NCBI RefSeq assembly: GCF_000429905.1
Contig: NZ_AUCT01000028.1
Span: 1 to 64,000, forward strand
Reading direction: 5' to 3'
Source: Desulfatibacillum aliphaticivorans DSM 15576
GTDB taxonomy: Bacteria > Desulfobacterota > Desulfobacteria > Desulfobacterales > Desulfatibacillaceae
Length of the DNA: 64,000 nucleotides
Shown: piece after piece, positions 54,050-63,518 of the stretch
Layout of the letters: every line of letters begins with the position of its first letter
Position numbering within the stretch: position 1 is the first letter of the stretch
Program-made: the position numbers and the translations under genes
Notes under the pieces: generated by a model
Database searches by the model: none
Seen by the model: only the letters and a program-made list of their open reading frames with translations
Told to the model about the DNA's origin: nothing

Positions 54050-56473
54050 ATGTCCGGCATAAGAAGCCGCATTGAACATATGTTTAGTCGCCTGGGGCGC
54101 TGGATTTACGAAAACCCCAAAAAAACCTTGGCCGCCTCCCTGGTCTTTTGTCTGTTCTTTTTCATCCAGGTTCCCAACCTGGGCGTGGACACTTCTTCGG
54201 AGGCCATGCTGCGGGAAAAGGATCCCATCCGAATAGCCTACAATAAGTTCCGGGATCAGTTCGGCCGGGCGGAAATGATGGTCATCGCCGTGGAGCCGCC
54301 GGAAATTTTCGACCCGGATTTTTTGGAAAAGCTCCGGGACTTGCACCATGCCCTGGAAGACGAAATTCCCTACGTGCGGGAAGTCACCAGCCTGGTGAAC
54401 ATCCGGAACACCCGGGGCGAAGACGACTCCCTGATTGTGGAAGACCTCCTGGAGGACTGGCCGGAAAACGGCCTGACCATGGAGGATCTCCGGGAGAGGG
54501 TTATGTCCAGCCCTTTGTACCGGAATCACATCATATCCGAAGACGGCCGCGTGACCGCTCTGCTCATCGAAACGGAAGCCTACGCCGACGCCGCAGCGGG
54601 AGGGGAAGCCTTTGACCAGGCCTTTGACGCCTTTGAGGACGCCGCCCCCGTAAAAACCGAGGACGCAGGCGAAAAGCCAAAGCGCTATTTTACGGTGGAG
54701 CAAAATCGGGAAGTGGTGCGGGCGGTGGACAAGCTGCTGGATAGATTCCGGGCGCCCGACTTCAACGTAGCGGCCACGGGCAGGCCCGTAATTCTGGACG
54801 TATTCAACGAGTCCACGCTAAAAGACACCCGGAACTGCATGATCTTCACCACGTTCCTGAACTCCTTTCTGCTGCTTCTTCTATTCCGGCGATTTTCCGG
54901 CGTGATTATGCCTTTGATCATTGTTCTGTCCTCGGCGTTCTGCACCATAGGCCTCATGGTCATGACCAACGTGCCTTTTAAAATGACCACCACGGCCATT
55001 CCCGCCTTTTTGGTCGCCGTGGGCCTGGCCGACTCCGTGCACATTCTGGCCGTGTTTTACCGCCGCATTGACCTGGGCGACGACCAGGAGGACGCCATTG
55101 CGTACAGCCTGGGCCACTCAGGCCTGGCCATCGTCATGACCTCCATGACGACCGCCGCCGGGCTTTTATCCTTTTCCACCGCTGAACTGACCGCCATCGC
55201 CGAAATGGGCATTTTCGCCGCTTTCGGCGTTATGCTGGCCCTGCTGCTCACCGTTATCATGCTGCCGGCCATGCTGGCCCTGGTGACAGTCAAACCCCGG
55301 CCCATCAAACCGTCGAACAAAGGCATGGAAAAAGTGCTGCTCTGGTTCGCCGATTTTTCTCTCAGGCGGCCAGTCTCCATCATCGTCATTTCAGCCATAT
55401 TTTTATTAGCTTCCGTCGGACTCTGCTTCACCCTCCATTTTTCCGACGCCATCGTGGATTATTTTCCCAGGGACATGCAGGTGTATATCGACCTGAACAA
55501 AATCGAGAAGGACCTCCAAGGCACCGTTAGCATGGAAGTCGTGGTGGATACGATGCGGGAAAACGGAATCCAGGCGCCGGACGTCCTGATGGACATGGAC
55601 CAGGTGAGCGAAGAGTTCATGGTATATCAGCATCCCGAGTTGAAAGTGGGCAAGACCCTTTCCATAGTCAACGTGGTTAAGGAAACCAATCAGGCCCTGC
55701 ACGAGAACAACCCGGCCTACTATTCCATCCCCAAAGACAGGGAGCTTGTCGCCCAGGAGCTTCTGCTTTTTGAAAACAGCGGAGCCGACGACCTGGAGCG
55801 CATCGTGGATCAGCAGTTTTCCAAAGCCAGGATCACGGTCAAAACCAACTGGGTGGACTCGGTGATTTTCGACGATTTCGTCAGGGAATGGAAAGAAAAG
55901 CTGGACAAGGTGTTCGAGGGCAGGGCGTCCGTCAACATCACGGGGCTCATGCCGGTCATGGCCCGGACCATCCCCGCCGCCCTGTACAGCATGGCCAGAA
56001 GCTACGTGGTGGCTTTTGTGGTTATCACGGCCATGATGATCCTTTTGGTCGGCGATGTGAAAAGCGGCCTCATCGCCATGTTTCCCAACCTTTTGCCCAT
56101 TTTGATGATCATGGGAATCATGGCCGCCTTTCATATCAGCCTGAATATGAACACCCTCATGATAGGCAGCATCGCCATTGGCCTTGTGGTGGACGACACT
56201 ATGCATTTCATCTACAATTTTCGGAAATATCATCAAGTGACCGGCGACGTGGACAGGACGATCCGCGAGACGTTCACGGGCACTGGCAGGGCATTGCTGA
56301 TTACCTCCCTGGTGCTGGCGGCCGGTTTTTTCGTGCTTTTGTCCGGAACCCTGCTCCACATGGTTCAGTTCGGGTTTTTCACCGGCTTGGTCATCCTGGT
56401 GGCCCTGGCGGCAGATTTCACCCTGGCTCCGGCCCTTATGATCCTCCTGACAAGGGGATTCAAAAAATCTTAG
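54050..56473 (+). CDS. RND-superfamily exporter (MMPL/HpnN-like)
   Basis: 807 aa. Two repeated halves, each with a large periplasmic loop and a block of helices (helices near 25-45, 270-400 and 430-450, then 665-800). GD-type motif VGLADSVHIL and its second-half counterpart IGLVVDDTMHFIYNF. Belongs to the family that includes lipid/hopanoid exporters; substrate unknown. GAGG precedes the ATG. REP array F starts 75 bp after its stop. Confidence 0.9.
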   Translation: MSGIRSRIEHMFSRLGRWIYENPKKTLAASLVFCLFFFIQVPNLGVDTSSEAMLREKDPIRIAYNKFRDQFGRAEMMVIAVEPPEIFDPDFLEKLRDLHHALEDEIPYVREVTSLVNIRNTRGEDDSLIVEDLLEDWPENGLTMEDLRERVMSSPLYRNHIISEDGRVTALLIETEAYADAAAGGEAFDQAFDAFEDAAPVKTEDAGEKPKRYFTVEQNREVVRAVDKLLDRFRAPDFNVAATGRPVILDVFNESTLKDTRNCMIFTTFLNSFLLLLLFRRFSGVIMPLIIVLSSAFCTIGLMVMTNVPFKMTTTAIPAFLVAVGLADSVHILAVFYRRIDLGDDQEDAIAYSLGHSGLAIVMTSMTTAAGLLSFSTAELTAIAEMGIFAAFGVMLALLLTVIMLPAMLALVTVKPRPIKPSNKGMEKVLLWFADFSLRRPVSIIVISAIFLLASVGLCFTLHFSDAIVDYFPRDMQVYIDLNKIEKDLQGTVSMEVVVDTMRENGIQAPDVLMDMDQVSEEFMVYQHPELKVGKTLSIVNVVKETNQALHENNPAYYSIPKDRELVAQELLLFENSGADDLERIVDQQFSKARITVKTNWVDSVIFDDFVREWKEKLDKVFEGRASVNITGLMPVMARTIPAALYSMARSYVVAFVVITAMMILLVGDVKSGLIAMFPNLLPILMIMGIMAAFHISLNMNTLMIGSIAIGLVVDDTMHFIYNFRKYHQVTGDVDRTIRETFTGTGRALLITSLVLAAGFFVLLSGTLLHMVQFGFFTGLVILVALAADFTLAPALMILLTRGFKKS

Positions 56474-56722
56474 GGAGAAGTAATTTTTGGTTTTGTTGCA
56501 GTCGGTTGAGACGAGCGGTGGAAAAATCTTTCCTGCAACCGTTGCCCTGTAGTCGCGCGGTCTCCTCGCCGTGGTAATCGCGCGGTCCCCGCGCCAAAAG
56601 ATGCCTGGAAGGCTGGCAGGAATCGGGGATGCTGTGCAAGCGGGAATTCTTTCCTGAAACCGCTGTTTCGTAGTCGCGAGGTTTCCTCGCCGTAGTCGTG
56701 CAGTCCCCGCGCCATTCCCGCC

Positions 56723-56738
56723 GCAGGGCTTGCCCTGC
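56723..56738. repeat. Second palindrome family, GCAGGGC-TT-GCCCTGC
   Basis: Identical to the hairpin at 1914-1929 and followed by TTTT. Located between the REP units and the duplicated element. Confidence 0.7.
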
Positions 56739-56757
56739 TTTTAGGGCGCCCCAGACA

Positions 56758-56890
56758 ACGCAGTTTGTTGTCTGGGTTGCGCCAGCAACAAAAGGTGCGA
56801 CCTGAAGGGATTTTCGAAACTAAGAATGGTCGGCGGACGAAAAACGTAAACCGGAACCCATGCATAGCGTAGTCGCGAGGTCTCCTCGCC
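56758..56890 (+). repeat. Duplicated element, copy 1
   Basis: About 130 bp closely matching 58589-58722. Shared blocks include CGCAGTTTGTTGTCTGGGTT, GCGCCAGCAACAAAAGGTGC and ATGGTCGGCGGACGAAAAAC. It ends in a REP unit (GTAGTC plus GCGAGGTCTCCTCGC). Just before it, CCAGACAAC pairs with GTTGTCTGG inside the element. Confidence 0.88.
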
Positions 56891-57059
56891 GTAGTCGTGC
56901 AGTCCCCGCGCCATGTAGTCGCGAGGTCTCCTCGCATGGTAGTTGCGCGGTCCCCGCGCCCTGTAGTTGCGAGGTTTCCTCGCCTTTCCGCGCGGTCCCC
57001 GCGCTCTGGAGCATTCAAAACGAGGAAAACGTTTTTTACCCTTAATCGGCCCCTCGATA

Positions 57060-58226
57060 TTATAATTTTTTCCTCGCCGCCAACGCCCCCTTAAACGCCT
57101 CAATAAACCCGTTCAAATCCTCCTCGGTCACGATCAACGGCGGATCGATCCGGAAAGACGTCCCCCGGTTGCCAACGATATATCCTAGGTCTAACAAATC
57201 GGAATAGACGGCGTTGGTTGTTTCGGCGTCGATCATGTCCACGGCGAACATCAAGCCTCTTCCCCGGACCTCCAAAACAACTTCATTGTCCACAAGGGCT
57301 TCCAGTCGGGGCAAAAGCAGCTTCCCCATCCTTTCCGCATTTTCTATCAGGCCCTTGGTCTCAATCTCCTTGATGACTGCGTTGGCCGCGGAGGCGCCCA
57401 GGGGATCGTTCTGGTGGGATTGGGCGTAATGGAACGGCTTGTCTTCCAACTCTTTGATAATCGGCTTGGTTAGGGCCGCGACGCTCACGGGATATCCGTT
57501 GCCGATTCCCTTGCCCATGGCCACGAAATCCGGCTGGATGCCGTAATGCTGATATCCGAACCACTTGCCTGTGCGGCCCACGCCCGTGGTAACTTCGTTG
57601 ATCACGATTTTCCCGCCGTTGCCCCGCACGGTTTCCACGATGTTTTGAATCAGGGCCTTGGGCGGAAACCGGACGAACCCGGACGAGCTTCCCGGCTCAA
57701 AAACAAAGTCCGCAACGTCTATCGGAATGTCCTTAAGCAACCGGCACGAGGGATCGCAGGAGTCTATTTTGTCGCAGGTTTTGCACGCTTCCCAGTTGAA
57801 CAAAAACCATCCCTTGCTGCGATCCGTCACCGAGGCGTAGGAGCCCAGATAGGAGTCGTGGAGCGTCATGGACAGGCTGTTTCCCGTGAGGTGCTTGGAA
57901 ATTTGTCGCGAGATTTCAATGCCCTCGCTTCCCGAGCAGAGAAAAACGCACTTGCCGTCTTTAAAACCCACAATTCTCAGGACCGCCTGGGCGGCTTCCT
58001 CCAGGGTTTCGCTGGAATAGCAGAATCCTGCGTGCATCAGGGTTCCGATTCTCTGGATCATGGCCACGTTGATCCGGGGATTGTTATGCCCCGCCGAAAT
58101 GCACCACACCCCGGATTCCAGGTCCATGTATTGCTTTCCCTGGTCGTCAAAGACATACATCCCCCGGCTGTCTACGATATTGGGGATTTTCAGTTCATGG
58201 CCGGTGCATTGAAAAACGTGATCCAT
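57060..58226 (-). CDS. Class III PLP-dependent aminotransferase, atypical
   Basis: 388 aa, class III fold. PLP lysine Lys239 in VAMGKGIGNGYPVS; GVGRTGKW at 215-222. Two oddities: the aspartate of the usual DEVxTG motif, which contacts the PLP ring nitrogen, is Asn210 here (INEVTTG). There is also a four-cysteine cluster Cys148, Cys151, Cys157, Cys161 in an insert, which could bind metal. Flanked on both sides by REP arrays and the duplicated element. Substrate unknown; related to ornithine/4-aminobutyrate aminotransferases in sequence style. Confidence 0.85.
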   Translation of the reverse strand: MDHVFQCTGHELKIPNIVDSRGMYVFDDQGKQYMDLESGVWCISAGHNNPRINVAMIQRIGTLMHAGFCYSSETLEEAAQAVLRIVGFKDGKCVFLCSGSEGIEISRQISKHLTGNSLSMTLHDSYLGSYASVTDRSKGWFLFNWEACKTCDKIDSCDPSCRLLKDIPIDVADFVFEPGSSSGFVRFPPKALIQNIVETVRGNGGKIVINEVTTGVGRTGKWFGYQHYGIQPDFVAMGKGIGNGYPVSVAALTKPIIKELEDKPFHYAQSHQNDPLGASAANAVIKEIETKGLIENAERMGKLLLPRLEALVDNEVVLEVRGRGLMFAVDMIDAETTNAVYSDLLDLGYIVGNRGTSFRIDPPLIVTEEDLNGFIEAFKGALAARKKL

Positions 58227-58498
58227 AGCTCCCTCGGCGTTGGCTTATAGGTTGGCGTGAAGTTCGGATTGAAGGCTGCCCTGCACAATAACGCGCATGG
58301 CCTTCCTTTGCAAGGCGTGGGGTGTTTTTGAAATTATTTTATGCGCGTCTTCAAGGAATGAGAAGATTTAACGTCATATGAGTTCTCGTCCGATTAAGGA
58401 TTGGATTTTTCCATCCGGAAGGTTGAACATCATGTCGCTTTGCGACACCGGCGGGATACTGCTTTGCCGGGGCTACCCTTTCTTGAAATCCATTTCGT

Positions 58499-58937
58499 GT
58501 AGTTGAGCGGTCCCCGCGCCGTAGTTGCGAGGTCTCCTCGCCATAGCCGCGCGGTCCCCGCGCCCATGGTTTTCGGGGTGGCCCGGACCACGCAGTTTGT
58601 TGTCTGGGTTGCGCCAGCAACAAAAGGTGCGACCTGCGACGATTTTCGAAATAGTGAATGGTCGGCGGACGAAAAACGTAAAAGGAAACCGGTGCGTAGC
58701 GTAGTTGCGAGGTCTCCTCGCCATTGTAGTTACGCGGTCCCCGCGCCATGTAGTTGCGCGGTCCCCGCGCCAAAAATGGGCCTATACCAATGCTGAGAAT
58801 AGACATAGCCCAATGGCCGAAAATCCTTTCTTGAAACCCATTTCATGTAGTTGCGAGGTCTCCTCGCCATGTAGTAGCGTGGTTTCCGCACTGTAGCCGC
58901 GAGGTCTCCTCGCCGTGTAGTTGTGCGGTTTCCGCGC
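58499..58937 (+). repeat. REP array G
   Basis: About nine plus-oriented units between 58499 and 58937, in two groups separated by the second copy of the duplicated element and by a 70-bp stretch. Both stem classes are present, e.g. GCGCGGTCCCCGCGC near 58757 and GCGAGGTCTCCTCGC near 58853. The array starts 270 bp upstream of the aminotransferase start. Confidence 0.9.
58589..58722 (+). repeat. Duplicated element, copy 2
   Basis: Direct repeat of 56758-56890 with scattered substitutions and small indels. Like copy 1, it ends in a perfect GCGAGG-TCT-CCTCGC REP unit. The two copies bracket the aminotransferase gene about 1.8 kb apart. Confidence 0.88.
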
Positions 58938-58963
58938 CGCATCCTATCCGTTCTGGCGCCCAT

Positions 58964-59005
58964 AAAAAAACAAAACCCCCGGCGATTCAAACAAATCGCC
59001 GGGGG
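58964..59005 (-). terminator. Terminator of the aldehyde ferredoxin oxidoreductase gene
   Basis: CCCCCGGCGATT and AATCGCCGGGGG form a 12-bp stem, followed on the minus strand by a T-rich tract. Lies 40 bp past the stop. Confidence 0.92.
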
Positions 59006-59045
59006 CTGTATAAACTATTTGTCTTGGGAAAACTGCTTCCCGGAC

Positions 59046-61052
59046 CTATTTAAACGTCTCCGCCACGGTTTCCAGGTCCAGGTTTTTCATCCTGGCCGGA
59101 TGGGGCTTGCCGGTTTCCCAGTCCCAGCCCATTTCTGCGTAATAGTACTTGCCCAGGGCGTCCATATCCAGGGTGAGGTTTTTGTACGGCCCTGCCTTGA
59201 GAGGCGGATTGCCGTAGACCCTGCCGTGGGGCAAATTTTTGGCCTCGTTAATGCCTTCCCGCACGTTGAATGCGTGGCGCAATTGATGGACCCGTTCGCC
59301 AATGGCCAGGTATTCGTCCGGAGTGAAGTCGAATCCCGTCGCCGCGTTCAGCCACTTCACCACGGGCATGCCGCCGCCGACCTGGGTGCCGAACAGGCAC
59401 AACCCGCTGCAATCCACGAGCATTTTAAAATAGGTGTCAATGGCGATGCCCTTGGCTTTGTTGTCGGTGCGGTATTTTTCCTTGTCCGTGAAGAACTGGG
59501 CCGGCTTGTCCGCGCTGGGGAACTGCTTTTCCAACTCCTGCAGGTCCAGGTACATGTTGGAGCAGATGGTGTGGCGGCCGGGGGAAGGGTCGCAGTAGTA
59601 GGCCATGCCGTATCCGATATCCATGCGCGGATCATGCATGGGAGGCTCCACGCCGCCGCAATGTACGGCGTATTCATCGGAGCCTTTTTGGATGCGTTCC
59701 GACGCGACTTTCACGCCTTCGGCCAGGACGTCGCCGATCCCCTCCCGGTTGATGATCATTTCGGTCAGGCGGATCAAGGCTTCGCCGTCGCCCCAGGCCA
59801 GCTTGACGCCGTTGGTGTCCTTTTCGGTCAAAAGGCCGTTTTCAAAGCATTCCACGGCGAAGGAGCACACGGCGCCGCAGGAGATGGTGTCTATCCCGGC
59901 CCGGTTGCACATGTCGTTGAGCTTGAAAATGGAGTACACGTCATTGTTCAGGGCCATGCCGCCAAAGGCGCAAATGCTTTCGTATTCCGGCTTGTGGGTT
60001 TCGGCCAATTGATGGGGGCCTTTGTCCACTTTCATGATTCCGCCGCACTGAATCGGGCAGGAATAGCAGCCGTATTTTTTCTTCTGGAATTGAAGCACGG
60101 CGTCCGGCCCGATGGCCTTGACCGTGGACAGGGGGAAATCCTTGCATCCCGAGCCGCCCCAGTTTTTGATGGGGCTGTCGCCGGATTCCGCGCTCATGGC
60201 GGTCAGGCCCGGCGTACCGAATTTTCTCAGGATGGTGCGCCATAAAAAAGAAGGCTGCCGGGGATAAATGGGCAGCACCCGGGTAATCCAGCCGGTGAGG
60301 GCCAAACTGTTCCCGTCCAGGACTTTTTCCAAAAAACGCATTTTTCCAAGGTTTTCGCGATACTCCTTGGTCAACTCCTTCATGACGTCTTTTTGGACGG
60401 CGCCCACACGCTTTTTACCCGCGGCAACCACGGCCTTGAGATTCTTGGAGCCCATGACCCCTCCCAGGCCGCTGCGGGCGGCGATCCTGCCTCCGTCATT
60501 GCAAATGCCGGCAAACCGGCACTTGTTTTCCCCGGCCTGGCCGATGGAAGCGACCTGTACCCGTTTGCCGTGCTTGGCTTTCAGGTATTCCTCGGTTTCA
60601 ATAATATCCTTGCCCCAGATCTCGCCGGCGTCCTCAATCAGAACGTCCTTGCCGTCCAGGTACAGATACACCGGCTTTTCCGCCGCGCCGTAAAAAAAGA
60701 CGGCGTCCACCTGGCAGCGTTTTAAAAAAGGCGCAAAATACCCGCCGCAGTTGGAGTCTCCCCAACCGCCCGACAACGGCGACTTGCCCACCACGGTAAA
60801 GCGTCCGGTAAAGAGCGAGGGCGTATCCGTCAAAACGCCGGTGGTGAAGCCCAGAATGTTGTCAGGCCCCAACGGGTCCACGCCGGGTTTCAGGCGCTCC
60901 CAAAGCACCTTGGCGCCCAAGCCCACCCCGGACAAATATTTGGCGTACACTTCCCTGTCCAGGTCTTCGTATTCGAAACTTCCTTCCGTCAGATTTACGT
61001 GAAGGATTCTTCCCCAAAATCCAGTTCCGGCTTTTCCTTTTTCCACTGCCAT
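59046..61052 (-). CDS. Aldehyde ferredoxin oxidoreductase (tungsten-type)
   Basis: 668 aa AOR-family enzyme, oxidising aldehydes to acids (or the reverse) with ferredoxin. N-terminal GRILHVNLTEGSFEYEDL; GRFTVVGKSPLSGGWGDSNCGGYFAP; ARSGLGGVMGSKNLKAVVA; [4Fe-4S] ligands in CYSCPIQC with a later cysteine in LVDCSGLCLF. Full family length. No aor-specific cofactor genes lie nearby. GGGGG precedes the ATG. Confidence 0.94.
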   Translation of the reverse strand: MAVEKGKAGTGFWGRILHVNLTEGSFEYEDLDREVYAKYLSGVGLGAKVLWERLKPGVDPLGPDNILGFTTGVLTDTPSLFTGRFTVVGKSPLSGGWGDSNCGGYFAPFLKRCQVDAVFFYGAAEKPVYLYLDGKDVLIEDAGEIWGKDIIETEEYLKAKHGKRVQVASIGQAGENKCRFAGICNDGGRIAARSGLGGVMGSKNLKAVVAAGKKRVGAVQKDVMKELTKEYRENLGKMRFLEKVLDGNSLALTGWITRVLPIYPRQPSFLWRTILRKFGTPGLTAMSAESGDSPIKNWGGSGCKDFPLSTVKAIGPDAVLQFQKKKYGCYSCPIQCGGIMKVDKGPHQLAETHKPEYESICAFGGMALNNDVYSIFKLNDMCNRAGIDTISCGAVCSFAVECFENGLLTEKDTNGVKLAWGDGEALIRLTEMIINREGIGDVLAEGVKVASERIQKGSDEYAVHCGGVEPPMHDPRMDIGYGMAYYCDPSPGRHTICSNMYLDLQELEKQFPSADKPAQFFTDKEKYRTDNKAKGIAIDTYFKMLVDCSGLCLFGTQVGGGMPVVKWLNAATGFDFTPDEYLAIGERVHQLRHAFNVREGINEAKNLPHGRVYGNPPLKAGPYKNLTLDMDALGKYYYAEMGWDWETGKPHPARMKNLDLETVAETFK

Positions 61053-61518
61053 GATCCTTCCCCCCCCCTATAAATATTTTGTTACGGACCCGTTGAAAAA
61101 AAGCCCATACAAGCACAATCCGTAAGACAAAAAATGACTACCTTCGGCAAGTAAAATCAAGAAAGGATTGTGCGCGGCCCGGGATTGGAGCTTTTATCCT
61201 GAGCGACCTTAAAAAATGCCTAACACAGACATGACCCGTGGTCAATAGCTCCGTAGGGTTATTCCCCGTCCAAAAGCGAAAAAAAGTCGCCGCACAAAAC
61301 CCATTAAGAATACAAAAAATTCTAATTGTATCATGAAATATCAGGCTATTCCTCGGAATGATTTGTCAAGAAAAACGCCCCCCTTGATCTCCGGCTTGAC
61401 TGCGGGTGGAAATTCATGCATGGTACGCTATAAGTCTTTTTTCCAAGCGGCGAGTTTTTAAAGGCCTTGACAGACTGCCGCAATACTACCCTTACAATTA
61501 CTAGGATAGGAGTTAGTC
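61053..61518. other. Intergenic region between AOR and SCP2-like genes
   Basis: About 465 bp between divergent genes. It holds separated inverted segments GCACAATCC and GGATTGTGC near 61113 and 61165, of unknown role. No gene, REP unit or clear promoter was identified. Confidence 0.5.
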
Positions 61519-62073
61519 ATGAATGAGAACATGGTTTCTCACAGGTGGAAACCGCGAAAAAAGAGGGGGAAGACCTTCATGATTCAGGCGGGCCTCTTTC
61601 TTTTGGGCCGCGCTCTGGAGGCGTCCGCAGTCCTGGACAAGGACGCGCGCGCGGAGGTCGCAGAATGGAACGATCCCATGACCATCATGCTTCACGTCCA
61701 TTCCCAAGGCCCCACCATGGTGCTGAAAAAGGAAAACGGGATTTTGCGCTACGCCGGGTCAACGCCTGTGGAAGCGGACCTCACTATCTTTTTCAAAAAC
61801 CTGGAATCGGCTTTTTTAATTTTTTCCGGACAAATGGGCTCCCCCCAAGGTTCTGCGGAGCATAGAGTCTCCCTCAAGGGGGACGCCAGCCAGGCCATGA
61901 GCCTCATCCGCTGCATGGACATCGCCCAGGCCTACTTGTTTCCCAAGTTTATTGCGAAAAACGTTTTAAAATCAGTGCCTCCCATGACCCTGAAACGGGC
62001 CGGAATTCGCGCGGCCATCCTGGGCGTGGGCTTGCCCGTGGGGCTTGGAAAATTCGCAAGGCTTGTCCGGTAA
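61519..62073 (+). CDS. SCP2-like lipid-binding protein
   Basis: 184 aa. Central pattern ADLTIFFKNLESAFLIFSGQMGSPQGSAEHRVSLKGDASQAMSLIRCMDIAQAYLFPKFI resembles SCP2/SCPx lipid-carrier domains, but the match is weak. A basic N-terminus precedes it. AGGAG lies seven bases before the ATG. It stands 52 bp upstream of the Fe-alcohol dehydrogenase, suggesting a joint lipid/alcohol role. Confidence 0.6.
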   Translation: MNENMVSHRWKPRKKRGKTFMIQAGLFLLGRALEASAVLDKDARAEVAEWNDPMTIMLHVHSQGPTMVLKKENGILRYAGSTPVEADLTIFFKNLESAFLIFSGQMGSPQGSAEHRVSLKGDASQAMSLIRCMDIAQAYLFPKFIAKNVLKSVPPMTLKRAGIRAAILGVGLPVGLGKFARLVR

Positions 62074-62125
62074 ATTATGTCGCCTCAGGCGGCGGGAAAA
62101 CGACTAAAAAAAAGGAGCAGGATAA

Positions 62126-63316
62126 ATGATACCTTCCTATTATGAATATTATAATCCGGTCAAAGTGGTGGCTGGCAATAAAGCGGTGGACAATCTTCCT
62201 TACGAGCTGGAGCAACTGGGCGCCAAACGGCCCCTGGTGGTCACGGATCAAGGCGTTGTGGGCGCAGGCCTCATGCAGATAGTGGCTGACGCCTTTCTCG
62301 GCCAGGAGGCGGTGCTGGCGGCGGTTTACGAAGACACGCCCCCCGATTCCTCAGTGGAGGTCGTTAACGAAGTGGCCAAACTCTATCGCAAAAACAAGTG
62401 CGACTCCATTGTGGGGCTTGGCGGCGGATCGGCCATTGATACGGCCAAGGCCGTGAACATCGTGGTCACCGAAGACGTGGACGACCTCATCAAACTCATG
62501 GGCGCCGAGGTCCTTAAAAAAGAGTTGCAGCCTTTTATCGCCATTCCCACAACTGCGGGAACCGGGTCCGAGGTCACCCTGGTGGCCGTGGTGGCCGACA
62601 CCAAAAGAGGCATCAAAATGCCTTTCACTTCCTATCATCTGTTGCCCAGAGTGGCGATTCTGGACCCCCGCATGACCCTGACCATGCCGCCTAAAATTAC
62701 GGCGGCCACGGGCATGGACGCCATGACTCACGCCGTGGAAGCCTACACCTGCATCCAGAAAAATCCCCTGAGCGACGCCCATGCCACGGCAGCCATCGCC
62801 CTGATTCGGGACAACCTTCTCACCGCCGTGGAAAAAGGCTCCAACAAGGCGGCCCGCTTCGCCATGGCCAACGCATCCTTGCTGGCCGGCGCGGCCTTTT
62901 CCAACGCCATGGTGGGCATCGTCCACGCCCTGGCCCACGGATTGGGCGGCGTGTGCCACGTGCCCCACGGCGTGGCGAACACCATTTTCCTGCCTTTCGG
63001 CATGGAGTTCAACTTGGATAAAACCGGCGATCTCTACGGAGAATTGCTTCTGCCCCTGGCCGGAGAAGACATTTACTTAAATACTCCGAAAAAAGACCGC
63101 CCGGCTCGGGCTGTGGAGGCGGTGCGCGACCTGAATCGCCGGCTGAACAAAGCCTGCGGGCTGCCCATAACCCTGAAGCAGGCGGGCGTGCCCCTGGACA
63201 AACTGGAAGAGGCGGCGACGGCCGTGCTCAACGACGGGGCCGTGACGTACAATCCCAAAGCCGTGAGTTACGAAGACGCCCTGTCCATAGTGAAAGCGGC
63301 TTACGACTGGTTGTAA
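62126..63316 (+). CDS. Iron-containing alcohol dehydrogenase
   Basis: 396 aa, Fe-ADH (type III) family. NAD-binding VGLGGGSAIDTAKA at about 96-109; TTAGTGSEVT; metal ligands Asp and His in GMDAMTHAVEAY, His in VHALAHGLGG, and His in VPHG. Interconverts alcohols and aldehydes, and may cooperate with the divergent AOR. AAAGGAG upstream of the ATG. Confidence 0.94.
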   Translation: MIPSYYEYYNPVKVVAGNKAVDNLPYELEQLGAKRPLVVTDQGVVGAGLMQIVADAFLGQEAVLAAVYEDTPPDSSVEVVNEVAKLYRKNKCDSIVGLGGGSAIDTAKAVNIVVTEDVDDLIKLMGAEVLKKELQPFIAIPTTAGTGSEVTLVAVVADTKRGIKMPFTSYHLLPRVAILDPRMTLTMPPKITAATGMDAMTHAVEAYTCIQKNPLSDAHATAAIALIRDNLLTAVEKGSNKAARFAMANASLLAGAAFSNAMVGIVHALAHGLGGVCHVPHGVANTIFLPFGMEFNLDKTGDLYGELLLPLAGEDIYLNTPKKDRPARAVEAVRDLNRRLNKACGLPITLKQAGVPLDKLEEAATAVLNDGAVTYNPKAVSYEDALSIVKAAYDWL

Positions 63317-63518
63317 GGGCAGGTTTTAGCCGTGCTTCAACCGCAATTAAACTGCGTTTTTTTGCGGCATTTTTGCCTTTACCAATTGCGCCCGTCGTGA
63401 TACTATCCTAATCGTTGGGATTTCCGTTAGTTAGGCGGTCGAGGCCTCCCCCATGCCGGGGATTTGCGCCGGATCGCCAAAAAGGCGGGGCTTTGCAGGC
63501 CGCGCCAGGTGCGTATAC

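Larger units (their letters stand above)
56549..57004 (+). repeat. REP array F
   Basis: Nine plus-oriented units in three groups: 56549-56594, 56670-56713 and 56869-57004. Perfect stems GCGAGG-TCT-CCTCGC and GCGCGG-TCC-CCGCGC alternate, and the first unit (GCGCGG with CCTCGC) is a mixed-arm hybrid. The duplicated ~130-bp element lies between the second and third groups. Confidence 0.9.
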
